Source of the DNA: Pyrocephalus nanus
Lineage: Eukaryota > Chordata > Aves > Passeriformes > Tyrannidae
Assembly: GCA_038380795.1 (NCBI GenBank)
Contig: CM076261.1
Span: 31,211,866 to 31,275,865 of the forward strand
DNA length: 64,000 nucleotides
Direction: 5' to 3'
Positions within the stretch are counted from its first letter, which is position 1; each line of letters starts with the position of its first letter. The translations under genes were made by a program, and so were the position numbers. Below the pieces are notes generated by a model that worked only from the letters and a program-made list of their open reading frames with translations, was not told the DNA's origin and searched no databases. Positions 26,122 to 38,490 of this stretch are shown here, one piece after another.

Positions 26122-27544
26122 AAATAAATTCTAATTTTATTTGGCTTTTTTAGAGATGCATTTTATGGCTAGGTTTTTTTACTATAGTATTCACCAATAA
26201 AAAATTAAACTGGCAAGTGGGTAAAACTGAGTTTCATAAGTTTTTTTACTTCTTAAATTTTACTCTAGGCAAGTTTTTGAGTTACATACTTTGAAAAAAG
26301 AAAAGTGACTTCTAACAACTAATGTTATTTTTTTTTCCTATAATGAATCCTATTAATATCTTGCTTTTTACAGGTTTACAATAGTGAAAAAGTTTAATAC
26401 TAAAATATTCAAGAAATCTTTTTTCTATAACTTTAAAACTGGCAGTGAACAACCACTGTAATTTTAAGGTACTTATTTTGTATTTGGTAAAAATTGTTGC
26501 AGGTTTGCTCTTCCAGCTGAAGAATATTTTTACTTTTTCCTGTTTTCAAAGAGTGTAGAATATTGTGAACAGTTCATTTTTCCCCCTGTTTATGTATTTC
26601 AAGAAATATTATCCAAATTATTCAAGAATAATTTAAACACCAGGTCTTATGTTTTTTATCACTTTTTCAGATATATTAATATTGTTTATTTTTTTCTTTT
26701 CCTTTTTTCTTTACTTTTTTAGTAGTTTTTTACTCTGAGAGGTTTTTTGATCTTCTTAAAACCGTTTCTTCCATTCTTGTTCCTACCTACTGAACAATTA
26801 CCAATAATTTCCTAGAAACGTTGTCCCAGTGCCTTTGCTGTGCTAATTGCTGGGTTTGGGAATTTAAGCCTCGGATGTGTAAATCTGAAGTCACTTAGTA
26901 TAAGACAGAACTTTTCTTTCTAGTCTCAAGTCTCCTTCTACTGCACGTTGCTTGGTGTGGTCAGTTATCTTCATAACTGAGATCCCTGCTTGGTCTTGAG
27001 TAGCTGAAATCCTCATGAAATCCAAAATTGATGAGCATTTCCAAATAAGAAAGAGGTATTTATGTATAAACTGTATATTTCTGAGGGAATGTATACTGGT
27101 TTTTTTGAGTATGAGCACTTGCAGGGATAAGCACTGTCCTGTACAAAGAACCCCCACTGCCTGACTTGCACTTTTCTGAAGTCTAAGAGGGAAAGAAGAG
27201 TTTGTGGAATTTAAACACCCTGTGGAGTTTGAGTATGTTGATAAAGTAAAGAAGAAATAAGAGCAAAGTCCATGCAATTTTGAGTCATCTGCTAACTGAC
27301 TATAAATCTACAGCAGTCTATTTATCACTTCCACCAGAGCTACAACACAGAAATGGGCAAGAGAATACAGCTGCCTGTGCCTGTATACAGAGCCTATAGA
27401 CGGGTCAAAAGCTGAACATAAATCAACAATATAGAGCTGCTGCCTAAAAGGCAGAGCTCACAATCCAAGACAGAAATGGAGCGGTGGCTGTCTGTGAAGT
27501 AGCCCTCAGCACTGCATAGGATGGTCAGGTTCTGATAAGGGTTT

Positions 27545-28084
27545 AACTTGGATATTGTGCCTAGTTCTGGGTGCTGCACTTAGAGATTCTTTACAGATTA
27601 AGGAGAGAAAGTCTAAAACCACTCATGAGGACAATCAGGGTTCTTCACGACATTTCTCTCAAGGAAGGACATAATGAAGTGGTTTCTTTCATCTCAGAGA
27701 CAGGAAGACTGAGGGGGAGGTATGATACCTGGGCTCATATCTGGGAGCACTTCACGGACACACAGGGTAGAGCAAAATCTGGTCAGGTGCAACACAGTCA
27801 AGCTTGATATTAGTAAAAAGTTTCTCACAGCAAGTATATGGAAATACTGGAGAAATTATCTTCATTGTAAAAGTCTCTGCAACTGGATTAGACAAACACC
27901 AACCTGGAACAGTTTACATAATCCCTGCCTTTTCCAGGTGACCTTCTGAAACTCTTACCAGCCTTGAGATTTCTGTAGGAAAATAACCTAAGTTTCCTCT
28001 TTCCTGTACCTGAATGTATTTTTTTCCAAAACTTGCAGTGACACAGCCTAAAATTCAACCTCCGCAATTCTATGATTCTATGAT
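27545..28084 (+). mobile_element. old CR1 LINE 3' fragment, + orientation
   Basis: CR1 landmarks in order are CTAGTTCTGGGTGCTGCACTT, a GATTAGACAAACACC segment, TGACCTTCTGAAACTCTTACCAGCC and the terminal ATTCTATGATTCTATGATA. It is highly diverged and its reading frame is destroyed, so it is older than the copies at 37.7 and 46.6 kb. Confidence 0.72.
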
Positions 28085-29112
28085 AACTACTTACTGTTAT
28101 TTGTTAACACCACCAGGTTGTTTTCTTGTGAAAGCTTCTATATTTTACAAGAACTTTATCAATATCTAAAGATATATGATTACCAAAGTTTTAGCAACAT
28201 CTTCAGAAAGGCTTGTAGCAGGGACAGCCATCCTGAATATGAAAAAGTATGTCTCTAGGTGTAGTTACAGGAAGTCCTAAGATAACTTGGGAGACCAATT
28301 ACTTTGCCTCCACCAATTCATATGAAATAATGAAGCACTTATAGAAAGTAAGTGCTCTTGACTGTTATGCCTGATTTTTTTATATTCCCTTGCCCTTTTC
28401 TGACTGTTTGAATTCAGACTTGTTCTTTTGTTTTTCAAGGCAAAAGAGCACACATACTTCAAATTAATAATGATGCAATAATAAAGCTCAGTTGCACTGT
28501 TCGGACAAACATAGGGTGTGAGTGTGCAGGGTTAGGAGTCCTGGGGTATTTGGGGCACTGTTTTACTAAACTACAGGGGCCTCACTGTAGGCTGATAACT
28601 CATGGTGCCAGGTCAGTGGTGGGATATCTTCTTTAAGTGTTAGCCAGAATTTGTTGGCAGGCAGCAGGGAAGTGGATTGAGGCCTCAAAGGTCAGATGTT
28701 GTTCCAAGTTTGTCACAAATACGCATTAGGGAACAGTAATGTGGGGGTGGACAGGGCTGAGACACGAGATTTAAGCAGGAGACTGGTGCCTGACTCCACC
28801 ATCATTGCAGGCAGGAGTGCGGATAAAAGAACACAAAACTACACTGCTGTTTTTCTTCAGACTTTTTAAATAATGAAATAATTGTAGGGCTGCCCATCGT
28901 ATCAAAGTTAGTGCAGTCTACCCACTACAGAAAACATGACTGCATACTTCAATAGTTTTGAGGCATGTCTGCTGAATGTCACACAGACTCCTGATGCAGT
29001 TGCAAGCAGGACAGATTTTCACTGACTACAAAGAAGGACATTAATTCTCTAAATGCTCTATAAAATCAGACCAGCTATGTTGCCCAGTACATTTCCTATC
29101 AAGCAGCATGGA
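28085..29112. other. intergenic, nothing recognised
   Basis: A kilobase between two plus-oriented CR1 fragments. No ORF or repeat with recognisable similarity. Confidence 0.7.
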
Positions 29113-29600
29113 TTACTGTGGCTGCAGTACTGGTGAGGCCTCATCTCGAATCCTGTGTTCAGTTCTGGGCCCCTCACTACAAGAAAGGCATTGAGGTGCT
29201 AGAGTGTGTCCAGAGAAGGGCAGTGGAGCTGGTGAAGGGGCCAGAGCACAAGTTTTATGAGGATCAGCTGGGGTTGTTCAGCCTGGAGAAAAGGAGGCTG
29301 AGGGGAGACCTTATCGCTCTTTGCAGCTGCCTGGAAGGAGGGTGTAGCAAGTTGGGGGTCGGTCCCTTCTGCCAGGTAACAAAAGACATGACAAGATAAA
29401 ATGACCTCAAGTTGTGCCAGCAGAGGTTTAGGTTGTATGTTAGGTAGTGGTGGTGTCATCATCCCTGGAGATACTTAAAAGACAGGCAGACATGGCACTT
29501 GGGAATGTCGTTTAGTGATGAACTTCGCAGTGCTTGGTTAAAAGTTGGACTCGATTATCTTAGAGGCCTTTTCCGACCTAAGTGATTCTATTGTTTTATG
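29113..29600 (+). mobile_element. CR1 LINE 3' fragment with remnant ORF2 C-terminus
   Basis: A frame at 29,118-29,399 translates with the CR1 ORF2 C-terminal motifs [34 protein letters not shown] and GGCSKLGVG. The 3' UTR ends GGACTCGATTATCTTAGAGG and GTGATTCTATTG. It is 5'-truncated, with later internal deletions around the dropped RLREL and TRARG blocks. Confidence 0.9.
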
Positions 29601-30014
29601 AGACAGAAATGCAGTGTCTTCAGTCCTTAAACCACACTGAATTTTGTGGCATAGGAGTGAAAGAAGAAGTCTTTGACCTTGTTAATTGAGCCAATTGAAT
29701 TTTCTGTGGCTGGCAATATTACATCATCTTCATGTAATTTTTATAGGACCTTTCTAACTTTTGCCATACTGTAAACTACGGCACGAGGTGCATTTTCAAA
29801 GCTCAAATCTGAAACTTCTAAGCAATTACTTTCCTAAATTTGGGAGTGGTTATGGTAGATTAGCAGATAATACTGCAACCAGAATAGAGGTTAACTCTGG
29901 ATAGAAATAGGAAAAACTTTTGGATATTTGGTATATTTTTTGTAATAGCCTCAATTTGACTAATCTGAACAGTTTCATACCTAGATACTTTGGGTCAGGG
30001 AGGCAGGCTGGTTT

Positions 30015-30041
30015 TTGTGTGTATGTGTGTGTGTGTTTTTT
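30015..30041. repeat. short (GT)n microsatellite
   Basis: Interrupted GT dinucleotides (GTGTGTATGTGTGTGTGTG) run into T7. Confidence 0.9.
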
Positions 30042-31689
30042 TAACAGCCAGTTACCGACAGTCCTTTAGCAGCTTCCAGGTAGCAGTCAATAAGGGAAAT
30101 AAAATAGAATTGTTAGAATGTTAATAAAAAAAAAATATATCCCTGATCTTTCTGTATGGATTTATCTTTTTCCCCATAAAAGAAAATCTTTCAGAAGTCT
30201 GGGAGATAAGAGCAGCTGAGATGGAACATGATAATTCCTTCAGATGCAGTATCATAGATTTCGGAAAAATTTTTAAAGTATGTTTTTAAATTTTGAAAGT
30301 TTGGTGGGGTGTTAAGTATTCAGAAGAACACGCATATCTTTAAACAGATACAGAAAAATTCTGAAAGGAGTAGGGTTTTTTGGTCCTATACATGCAGAAA
30401 ACTCACACTGCATTTAACTTTCTTATTGATAATTGCTGAGGGCCAAAATAGTAAAATCATGATTTGCTGGTCCTAGGAAAGCAACCTCCTCCTTTCAGAT
30501 GCCTCTGGCAGGAGAGGGCATAGTTAGTGCAACAGACCACTGCCGGGTTGAAAATGCTGCCAGTACAGATGATAGCAGCACTTAGTCACTGTGGAAATGC
30601 TTTGTAGCTTGAGTCATGCCTTGCCCCTTCAGACATGCTCGGTACAGACATGCTCCCCCCCATCCCCCTTCTCTCAGCCTCCCTAAAATGCCTTTCCTGC
30701 AACAGGGAGGGATCCTATGTTGAATGTAAATATATAGCTCCACCTATTTCCCTTTTTGTTTTACTTCATTTCAGGTTTTCAATACTGTTTAAACATAACA
30801 TACAACATATTGCAGAATTGGCAGTGCTTCCTATGCTGCTTTAAAAGTTCAGATATTTAAAAGTAAACTTAATGCTTTCTTTTGCCCATGTTTCTGCTGC
30901 ACAAGTCCACATAAGATGAAGTAAGCTATAGTTACTGGCATCTTGAATTTTTTTTAATAAGGTTGTGTCAGAGGATTCCTTCTCTCCACTTCTCAAACTT
31001 TTCAAACTTATTAGGAGTGTCAGAGGAAAGAAAGAAGTGTGTGATACCAGTTGTATCACTTATTTACAGGCTCATTGTTCTTCTATTGATTTTTATTCTC
31101 ATTTTTACTTGCTCCCTCCTAGCTCCTTGCTGAAATACCAGAAACATCTGTCTCTCTTCATTGAGGAGAATCATTTATGAGTCCCAGATTTACCAACAGT
31201 ATCAGTTACATCCAGCAAACCTCACTCCTGATCTTCTTAATTACTTTCCATCTGCTTTTCCCTCAGTCATCCTGGTTAGCAGAAAAATGCTGACAATCAA
31301 TAGTAATGGCTTCTTAAGTTAGTTATTTATTAAGTCAAGCCTTTTGCAGATAAAATTTCAATAAATATATGGTTTGTTTATTTTTTTTTTTTTTTTTAGA
31401 AAGAGTTATCTCTGAATTGGATCTAGTTGAAAAATAAAATACAACAATTCCAGTAGCTGGTGACAGTATGAGAGGGGGGAATAGTTTGCTTTCTTTTTTT
31501 TATTTTATATTTTATTTTAAACTGACAGATAATCTTAGACTCTGTTTTGAACTTTTAAGCTGAAAGAAGCACCGTTTGGGTCCAGTAGTTGTATGCTCAA
31601 CTCAAGGAAAGAGTAGAGCTCCAGAAGTTGCTGTTAGAAGCAGCTACTGTGGTCAGAAGGGGATGGTCCTACTAGGGTTTGCTCTTGTC

Positions 31690-31714
31690 TTTTTTGTTTT
31701 GTTTTGTTTTGTTT
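31690..31714. repeat. (TTTTG)n microsatellite
   Basis: About four TTTTG units follow a short T run. Confidence 0.9.
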
Positions 31715-32527
31715 AAGTGAACATTTATATTCTTCTTTTCCCATGACTTTTCCCTCTTTTGGCTAGGTTGCTCCTTTGGTCTCCTACTGGGAAAGCAGCA
31801 TTGAACTTGCAGTGCTGAAAAGATGATTAATGATAGGCAAAACTGTATACAACATGCAGTTTATTTGAGGGGGAGGAGCATGCAGTGAAATGCTGCATTG
31901 GAGAATTCTAGGCAAATGGTGTGTGAAATTGGTGACAAATTGCCCTCATTAAATTCACTAAATGAATGCTTTCAAGAGAGCATTGGCTTGATATCACCAT
32001 GTATAATGTAACTTCTACTTGAAATTGCGTGTGCTGCTATTCTTATCTTTTAAACTCTTGTAACAACTCTAACTTCCAGATAAAGCCAACCATTACAGCT
32101 GTCTTCACTGTTCAGTACATGGGATGTGAAGGGAAATTGCTGAGGGTGATTTCCATGAGTGGTTCTGAATTATTCATTAATTTATTCATTACCATTTTGA
32201 ACCCAGTCACCAGAGTTCATAAATGTCAAGAAATGGATTTAGAAATGCCTAAAGTTCCTGAGACTCTTTAACTTGATCTCCATCAGTGAAAGGGGCAGTA
32301 AAAAGAAAAAAGTCACAGAAGCCTCCATTTTAGAAAATGCAGCTTTGAATTCTGTTTAGCCTTGTTGATGGTTGAAAACTTTCCCCAAAAAAATGTTTTA
32401 AAGTTGATAGTGTTTATTGATCCAGCACATTCACTGGCAGAGACACTTGCCCTACCAAGTTGAATTCTGGTCATCAGCCTAAATATGCCTGCTGGGCAAA
32501 GAATGAAATGTGAAGCCATCACAGGGA

Positions 32528-32585
32528 GAACTGCATAGACTACTGAGCCCTTCAGTATGAACTGCATAGACTACAAGAGCCCTTG
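32528..32585. repeat. 31-bp imperfect tandem duplication
   Basis: GAACTGCATAGACTAC followed by GAGCCCTT occurs at 32,528-32,552 and, with a small insertion before GAGCCCTT, at 32,559-32,583. The period is 31 bp. Confidence 0.88.
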
Positions 32586-35500
32586 AGAGATGAAGGTCAG
32601 GCCATTGCCCAGGCTTGTTCCATATATAACGCATTTGTTACCAGATTTTACTATAGTAAAAGGGAAAGTATCCATGCAAAAAACTACCACTGTTGACTGT
32701 TTATCTTTGATTAAGAAGTTGCTCTAGCTGCTTCAAAGGTGTAGGAGATAACAGTCAATCCATATTAAAAGATGATCCATATGAAGGAATGCTGAAAAAT
32801 TACTTTCCTATACCAAAGATATACTGTGCAGAAAACGACGTAAGTATTGATATAAGGCTGTCTTTGTGTTGAAGACTGAGTGTAATTTCGAAGAGAAATA
32901 ATAGCATAAGAAAGCAAATTGTGGCATGAATAGATTGTCAACTACTGATCCACTTGGGATAAAACCAGATGTGGCTGGTCCTTAGATCTTGCTGCAAGGA
33001 GAGCCTAGCTGAAAAAAACCTCTAATACTGAAAGAAAACGGAAAACACACCATGAAAACAAGAGAATGGGAGACTGTTTTTCCCTCATCTTTCTTCTCCA
33101 TCACAGCATTTGACTTCTCAAATCATACTTTTGCGTGGCTCTGGCAAACCCCTTTCTTTTCATTACAGACAGGTAAGCATGGGTGAGATAGGAACATCTG
33201 TGAACTTTGGGAAACACTGTAAATGATTGAATTACATCAATCTCCACTGTTATAAGCTGTGCTAGAAAACTGCATCATCAGCTGCAGATAGGGAAGGGTT
33301 TGTGTGGATGCTCTGTAGCTGGCCTTGGGCAAAGTCTGGAGTGGATGTTAAGAGTATTGTTTTGGGCCTTTAAGCCCCCTTGCTGACTTTAAAATGAAGT
33401 ACCTTGAGGAGAGCACCTATGATCCCTTCCAACAATAAGCAATATGGGTGTGAATGCACCTATAGTAGGTGGCTGGCACAAGCACTTAGGAACGTAAGCA
33501 TCTGTCTGGGTTTTAGTTCATATAAATAAAATATAGCCACTTAGATTTGTCAAGCTGCCATAAAACAGATTATTTATTTTATTTTCTACCTTGAGTATGA
33601 GTGTGATCACATCTTCCCCACTACCACAAACTATGCAGTCCTGTTTCCCACATTTAGGGAATCTTCAGATGAGCTCCATTGCCTTGGAAAACTGTTTCCC
33701 TGAATATCGTGTCTCCTTGATGTAAAATCTAGATATTCTGTGGCTGTGATCTGCTGAGGCTAAAGCTTAGGTGGGAGGTTGCACCCTTTGCACTGTCATC
33801 AAGTGCCTATTTGAGCCAAGTTTTGTCATAATGAAATGGATAGACTCATTCTGGAGCCATCAGGGAGGGGCGTGTTACATAGTGAAGGATGGAGTCTCAC
33901 AAAACAGAAGTGTCAATGAAAATCAAAGTGAAAAAGTAATGCTTAGCGCTGTTGGCTCACTTTGTAATAAGATCCCTATAATATTTCTCTTAACATACAA
34001 AGGACATGCGCAAGAGATTTAATATGTTTGAGTAAAAGTATTTAGAATTGTAGGTCTGAATGTTAGAAATGAAGCAATGACACTGTTTCCCAGAAGCAGC
34101 TGACTGATTTAATTAAGCCAGAAGTCAGCCAGCTAGATAATGGCTCAAAAAAATTCTGGAAATATCAGATGCATGTTAATTGTGCTGGCTTTACATGTGG
34201 ACACTGTCCTTATGGCACAATTTTAAATTAGTCATAGGCATATGGGACAAGGCAAGCTGTCTGTGGGGGGATAAAAACTGCAGAAAGCAGGGGGCCTTTT
34301 CACTAAACCTGATGCACTGCAGACTAGAATCCCTCTGCTGGAACATTTGCCATAGGCAGATAAACTTGGTCTCTTGTTATGTGAAAAACCTCCCAGCAGA
34401 GCACACAAACAAGACTGTCCTATTGGGCAAGGGGAAGTATATGTGCTCTTCATGGGCCAATGCTTTAACTGTTCCTTTGCATCCAGGCAGCTCCCATTGG
34501 TATCCTCTGCAGGTTCATGGCTGAAGTTCACACCTTGGCTTTGTTTCAACAGGTAAATGCTAATGTTTGCATAGACATGTGCTTTTCCTGCATTGTATCA
34601 CAGTAGTCTAGCCTGCAGCACTGAAAGAGCTTCTTGTTCATGCTTCTTCAAGCATCCATTTTTCTCAGAGTACACACTGCTGTTTACAAACCAAATTCTG
34701 ATTCTTGGTTAAGAGCGAAGGATGTGGTGAGAGTGGCATTAGCGTTACTGACAACAGAGTCACCATTTGTTGGCTTGGCCTTTGGGATAAAGTACACAGC
34801 TTGCTTTCAGTGGGTGCAAGCTCCCTCAGAGGAAACCTAGTTCAGCTCCATCTGTGAGTTGGGTGACCTAGTGGCTGGATAAGATATGATTCTATCAGGC
34901 CTGTGAGGAGATCTAGGGTCAGCAGAGACTTTTTCCTGCCCCCCGCCTCCCCAAATAAGCCTCATGCAGAGCTATCTGTGGATTTTTCACCTAAAGCTGA
35001 GGAAAGTCAAGCCAGGCTCTGAAGGAAGTCTAGAATGGTTGTGCAGGGATTGACACTACAAAGGGAAAATAAGGCATTTTGGCTGCAGGCTGGACAGCTC
35101 AAGTGTGATGTCTCAGAAAGTTCCGAAACATAACAGAACTTTCTGATAGAAACTTAGTCAAACTCCCTTTCACGTGGCTAAATTTTGCTGCCTCTCCTTA
35201 TGAAAAGAAGAACTGAGAGGGAGCTCATCAGGGCTAAAAAATTCAAGAGCCACTGCCTATGAAATTTGTTAGAATGTTTTGCATTAGCGTCAGTCTGAGG
35301 CAGAAGAATGGAACTGGCAGCAGCAGTGGCAAGAGACCATAAGAAAATTGGTTCTGGGAATACTAACAAAGACTGACTATAGAAGGAAGTTAGTGGAGAT
35401 TAGTTCTGAGGAGAAAGATTTTATGGAAATGTGAGAGTTTACTGATTACCAGCTTGGGAGGTAAGGCAGTAGAGGCAGGAAGCAGGGAAGAGGACCAGAA

Positions 35501-37596
35501 GGGTGAAAGGGAGCTTTGCTGAGTGAGGTATCTGACATACATGGGGCCAGAGACACAGAGACTACCTCTAACCAGATGGGAAGAAAAGATGTGAAATGAA
35601 TCACTGGTGTGCATGTGATGTGGTACTGTTTGTGTGGGTATTGGTCAAAGCAGAAGAAATATGCTTATAGAGATGCAATGGCCAGAAGAAGCTCAGTCTA
35701 ATGCAACATCCTTTATCCAGCACCCTGTGATCCTGAGACACCTGTTGCTTCTTGAGAGAAGATACACATCACACAAAAAAATGTTTTACCTCTCCCCAGT
35801 GTTAATTCCTGCAGGCTGTTTCCGTATGGGGTTTCCAGAGTTTGTCCACATCCCTGTCTAGGGAGTGTCCATAATGTGTCAGCTACGCACAATCCAGGCA
35901 CAGCCCTCACCCTGCTCCATTTTTCCTACACCAGAGTCCCGAGAGGAATGCCACAATCTCTTTCTGAGAAGAAGTGTAGACACAACTATGGTGCTTGGAA
36001 AGTCTTATGTTGCCATCAGTACTTCTTTTAGTCCAACTATCAGTCTGTTTAGCAGACCTTAGGCTTCCAACCCTGAAAATCATTGCTCTAGATGTCAACG
36101 AGATGAGGCAATGTGTCTTCGTAAGTTCATTCTTTTCTCAGTTCTTGGAGAATGCACCAGCCAACACTGTGTTTTAAAGCCAATGAAAAGCCTGTGTTAA
36201 AATTGCAAGGTCAGACATAAGCTGTGAAATGCCAGAATTAATTTTGCCTCTACAGTCCTGCTATGTCTTGTTGTGCCTATGCATTAAAATGCCACAATTT
36301 ACATAATTTCAAACTGCTCCTGGGAATGAAGTGGTTTTGCAACATTGGTTGTAGGCCTCAGGCTTGTCGGTTGTGGAACGTGTATTGCGGGCAAGGCAGG
36401 AGAATTCAGGGTGGTGGTTCTGGAACTGCATACAGTCTTCATTCCTGCATTTTCTAGCACTTAAGAGCTTGACTTTTCAAATTCCCTATTCTTTTCAGCA
36501 GATTTTATTTGTAGTGTAAAACATGTTTCAACACTCTGAATTTTATTTATTGCTTTTGTTGTTGGAAGAAGGGAAAAATCAGGTCTGAGTGAGTATTTTC
36601 TCCCATAAAACTGAAGAAAAAAATCAACAAAAAAGTCTTAAAATCCCCGGTTGGTTAAAAACTTTCAAAGACTTGAATTAGTTGAACTTTTGAAAGAAGT
36701 TTGAAACAAAAGTGGATCTTTTTTTGATAGAACTGCCTGTACTTCATCTGTTCTGCAATCCCATCAGACAAACCTATCATAAGACAAACTCGTTGAAGTC
36801 CAAGATGTCCTAGAACTTGAACACCACCTTGATTTAATGCATTTCAACCAGACCTATTGAAGTCATTGTGGGACCAGAGCCTTTGCTTGGCTGGAGCAGC
36901 CTGACCTCATGCAAGTGGATGCTGTGAGAGTTCTCAGCCAGCAGAAGAGGCTCTATTAAAAGCTCCTCCTTAAAATACAGTCTGAGCTATCCTTAGATCC
37001 TGCAGCTTTTTAGCCATGTAGATCAAGTCACTCATAATTATACTAAAGCTAATTATGATAAAATGGTACGGACTCTCAGGTCATAGGGTAATGAGGCCAT
37101 ACCTTTTATCTATAATGATGAAGAGAATGCAGACTTTTTCTTCCTTTAGGAGGTTCGCAGTAGTAACTGATCGTTTTGTAGTTAATGAAACAATATGCTT
37201 TTGATAATGGCTTTGCGTTGCCAGCAACATATTTGTCGAATTTCTTTTGGATTCTTTTTCACTTTACAATGCCCAAAAGCAGTCAACACAGATATTATCA
37301 TGAAGCATTCACAAAATATATGCAGCCCCATGAACATGGTGATGTAAAAGTAGACTTAATTGGAAAAATATTACTTGGCTTCTGCTGTCATTAAAAAGAT
37401 ACTGATTTCTTTTATCATTTTATTCAAAATCAAATTGGGAAATGAAATGCTTAAAATGTCTCAAGTAGGAAAAATCAAAGCTTCCTATACAAAATAGGAA
37501 ACTAGTCCTAGTATTGCTTCTGGAATTTTAAGGTCTGGCATACAAATGGCTTTTGAATTGAACTTCAACATAAAGCTACTTGTAAGTAGCTGGAAG

Positions 37597-37665
37597 TTTT
37601 GGGGTTTGTTTCATTTTGGGTTTGTTGGTTTGGTTTTTTGGTTTTGTTTGTTTGTTTTTGTTTTT
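37597..37665. repeat. T/G-rich low-complexity tract abutting a CR1
   Basis: GGTTTG, TTGG and TTTG units immediately precede the CR1 at 37,672. CR1 is not known to have a 5' T/G tail, so the tract is more likely at the insertion site. Confidence 0.88.
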
Positions 37666-37671
37666 CCCCAA

Positions 37672-38490
37672 AGAGGAAAGCCTAGACTGAAACTGAATAA
37701 GGATGAGGTTCAACAAGGCCAAGTGCCGGGTCCTGCACTTTGGCCACAACAACCCCTGCAGCGCTACAGGCTGGGCACAGAGTGGCTGGAGAGCAGCCAG
37801 GTGGAAAGGGACCTGTGGGTGCTGATTGACAGGAAGCTGAACATGAGCCAGCAGTGTGCCCAGGTGGCCAAGAAGGCCAATGGCATCCTGGCATGGATCA
37901 GGAACAGTGTGGCCAGCAGGAGCAGGAATGTGATCCTTCTCCTGTACTCAGCGCTGGTGAGGCCACACCTTGAGTATTGTGTTCAGTTCTGGGCCCCTCA
38001 GTTCAGGAAGGTTATTGAGGTGCTGGAGCAGGTGCAGAGAAGAGCAACCAGGCTGGTGAAGGAACTGGAGCACAAGTCCTATGAGGAGAGGCTGAGGGAG
38101 CTGGGGTTGTTCAGCCTGGAGAAGAGGAGGCTCAGGGGTGACCTCATCACTCTCTACAACTCCCTGAAAGGAGGTTGTAGCCAGGTGGGGGTCGGTCTCT
38201 TCTCCCAGGCAATCAGCAATAGGACAAGAGGGCATGGACTTAAACTCTGCCAGGGGAGGTTTAGGTTGGATATTAGAAAGAAGTTCTTTATAGAGAGAGT
38301 GATCAGGCACTGGAATGGGCTGCCCAGAGAGGTGGTGGATTCACAGTCCCTGGAGATTTTCAAGACAAGGCTGGATGTGGCACTGAGTGCCATGATCTAG
38401 TAATCACAGTGGGGTTGGATCAAGGGTTGGACTTGATGATCTCAGAGGTCTCTTCCAACCCAGTTAATTCTATGATTCAATGATTCTATT
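37672..38490 (+). mobile_element. relatively young CR1 LINE 3' fragment with ORF2 C-terminal frame
   Basis: A frame open to the TAG at 38,398-38,400 encodes the C-terminal part of CR1 ORF2 (endonuclease/reverse transcriptase polyprotein): [73 protein letters not shown]. The 3' UTR ends GATTCTATGATTCAATGATTCTATT. Near 37,750 the frame shifts: upstream codons of another frame read [16 protein letters not shown], the expected preceding segment. The copy is 5'-truncated and cannot move by itself. Divergence looks lower than in the other copies. Confidence 0.94.

Larger units (their letters stand above)
21438..27544. other. intergenic, no gene seen
   Basis: It contains the homeodomain-site cluster near 21.85 kb, the TGTTT microsatellite at 24.2 kb and an unusually T/A-rich stretch at about 26,090-26,760 with overlapping inverted repeats. 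Confidence 0.7.
29601..37596. other. intergenic, no gene seen
   Basis: Eight kilobases with a GT microsatellite (30.0 kb), a T17 run (31,381-31,397), a TTTTG microsatellite (31.7 kb) and a 31-bp duplication (32.5 kb). The 114-codon frame at 34,180-34,524 has no recognisable domain and is overlapped by an antisense frame. Confidence 0.7.

Noticed and set aside
29118..29399. 93-codon frame as a gene
   Set aside because: CR1 ORF2 remnant within a 5'-truncated insertion.
37546..38400. 284-codon frame as a cellular gene
   Set aside because: Its sequence is the C-terminal part of CR1 LINE ORF2 fused upstream to a T/G-rich tract. It is a retrotransposon remnant.
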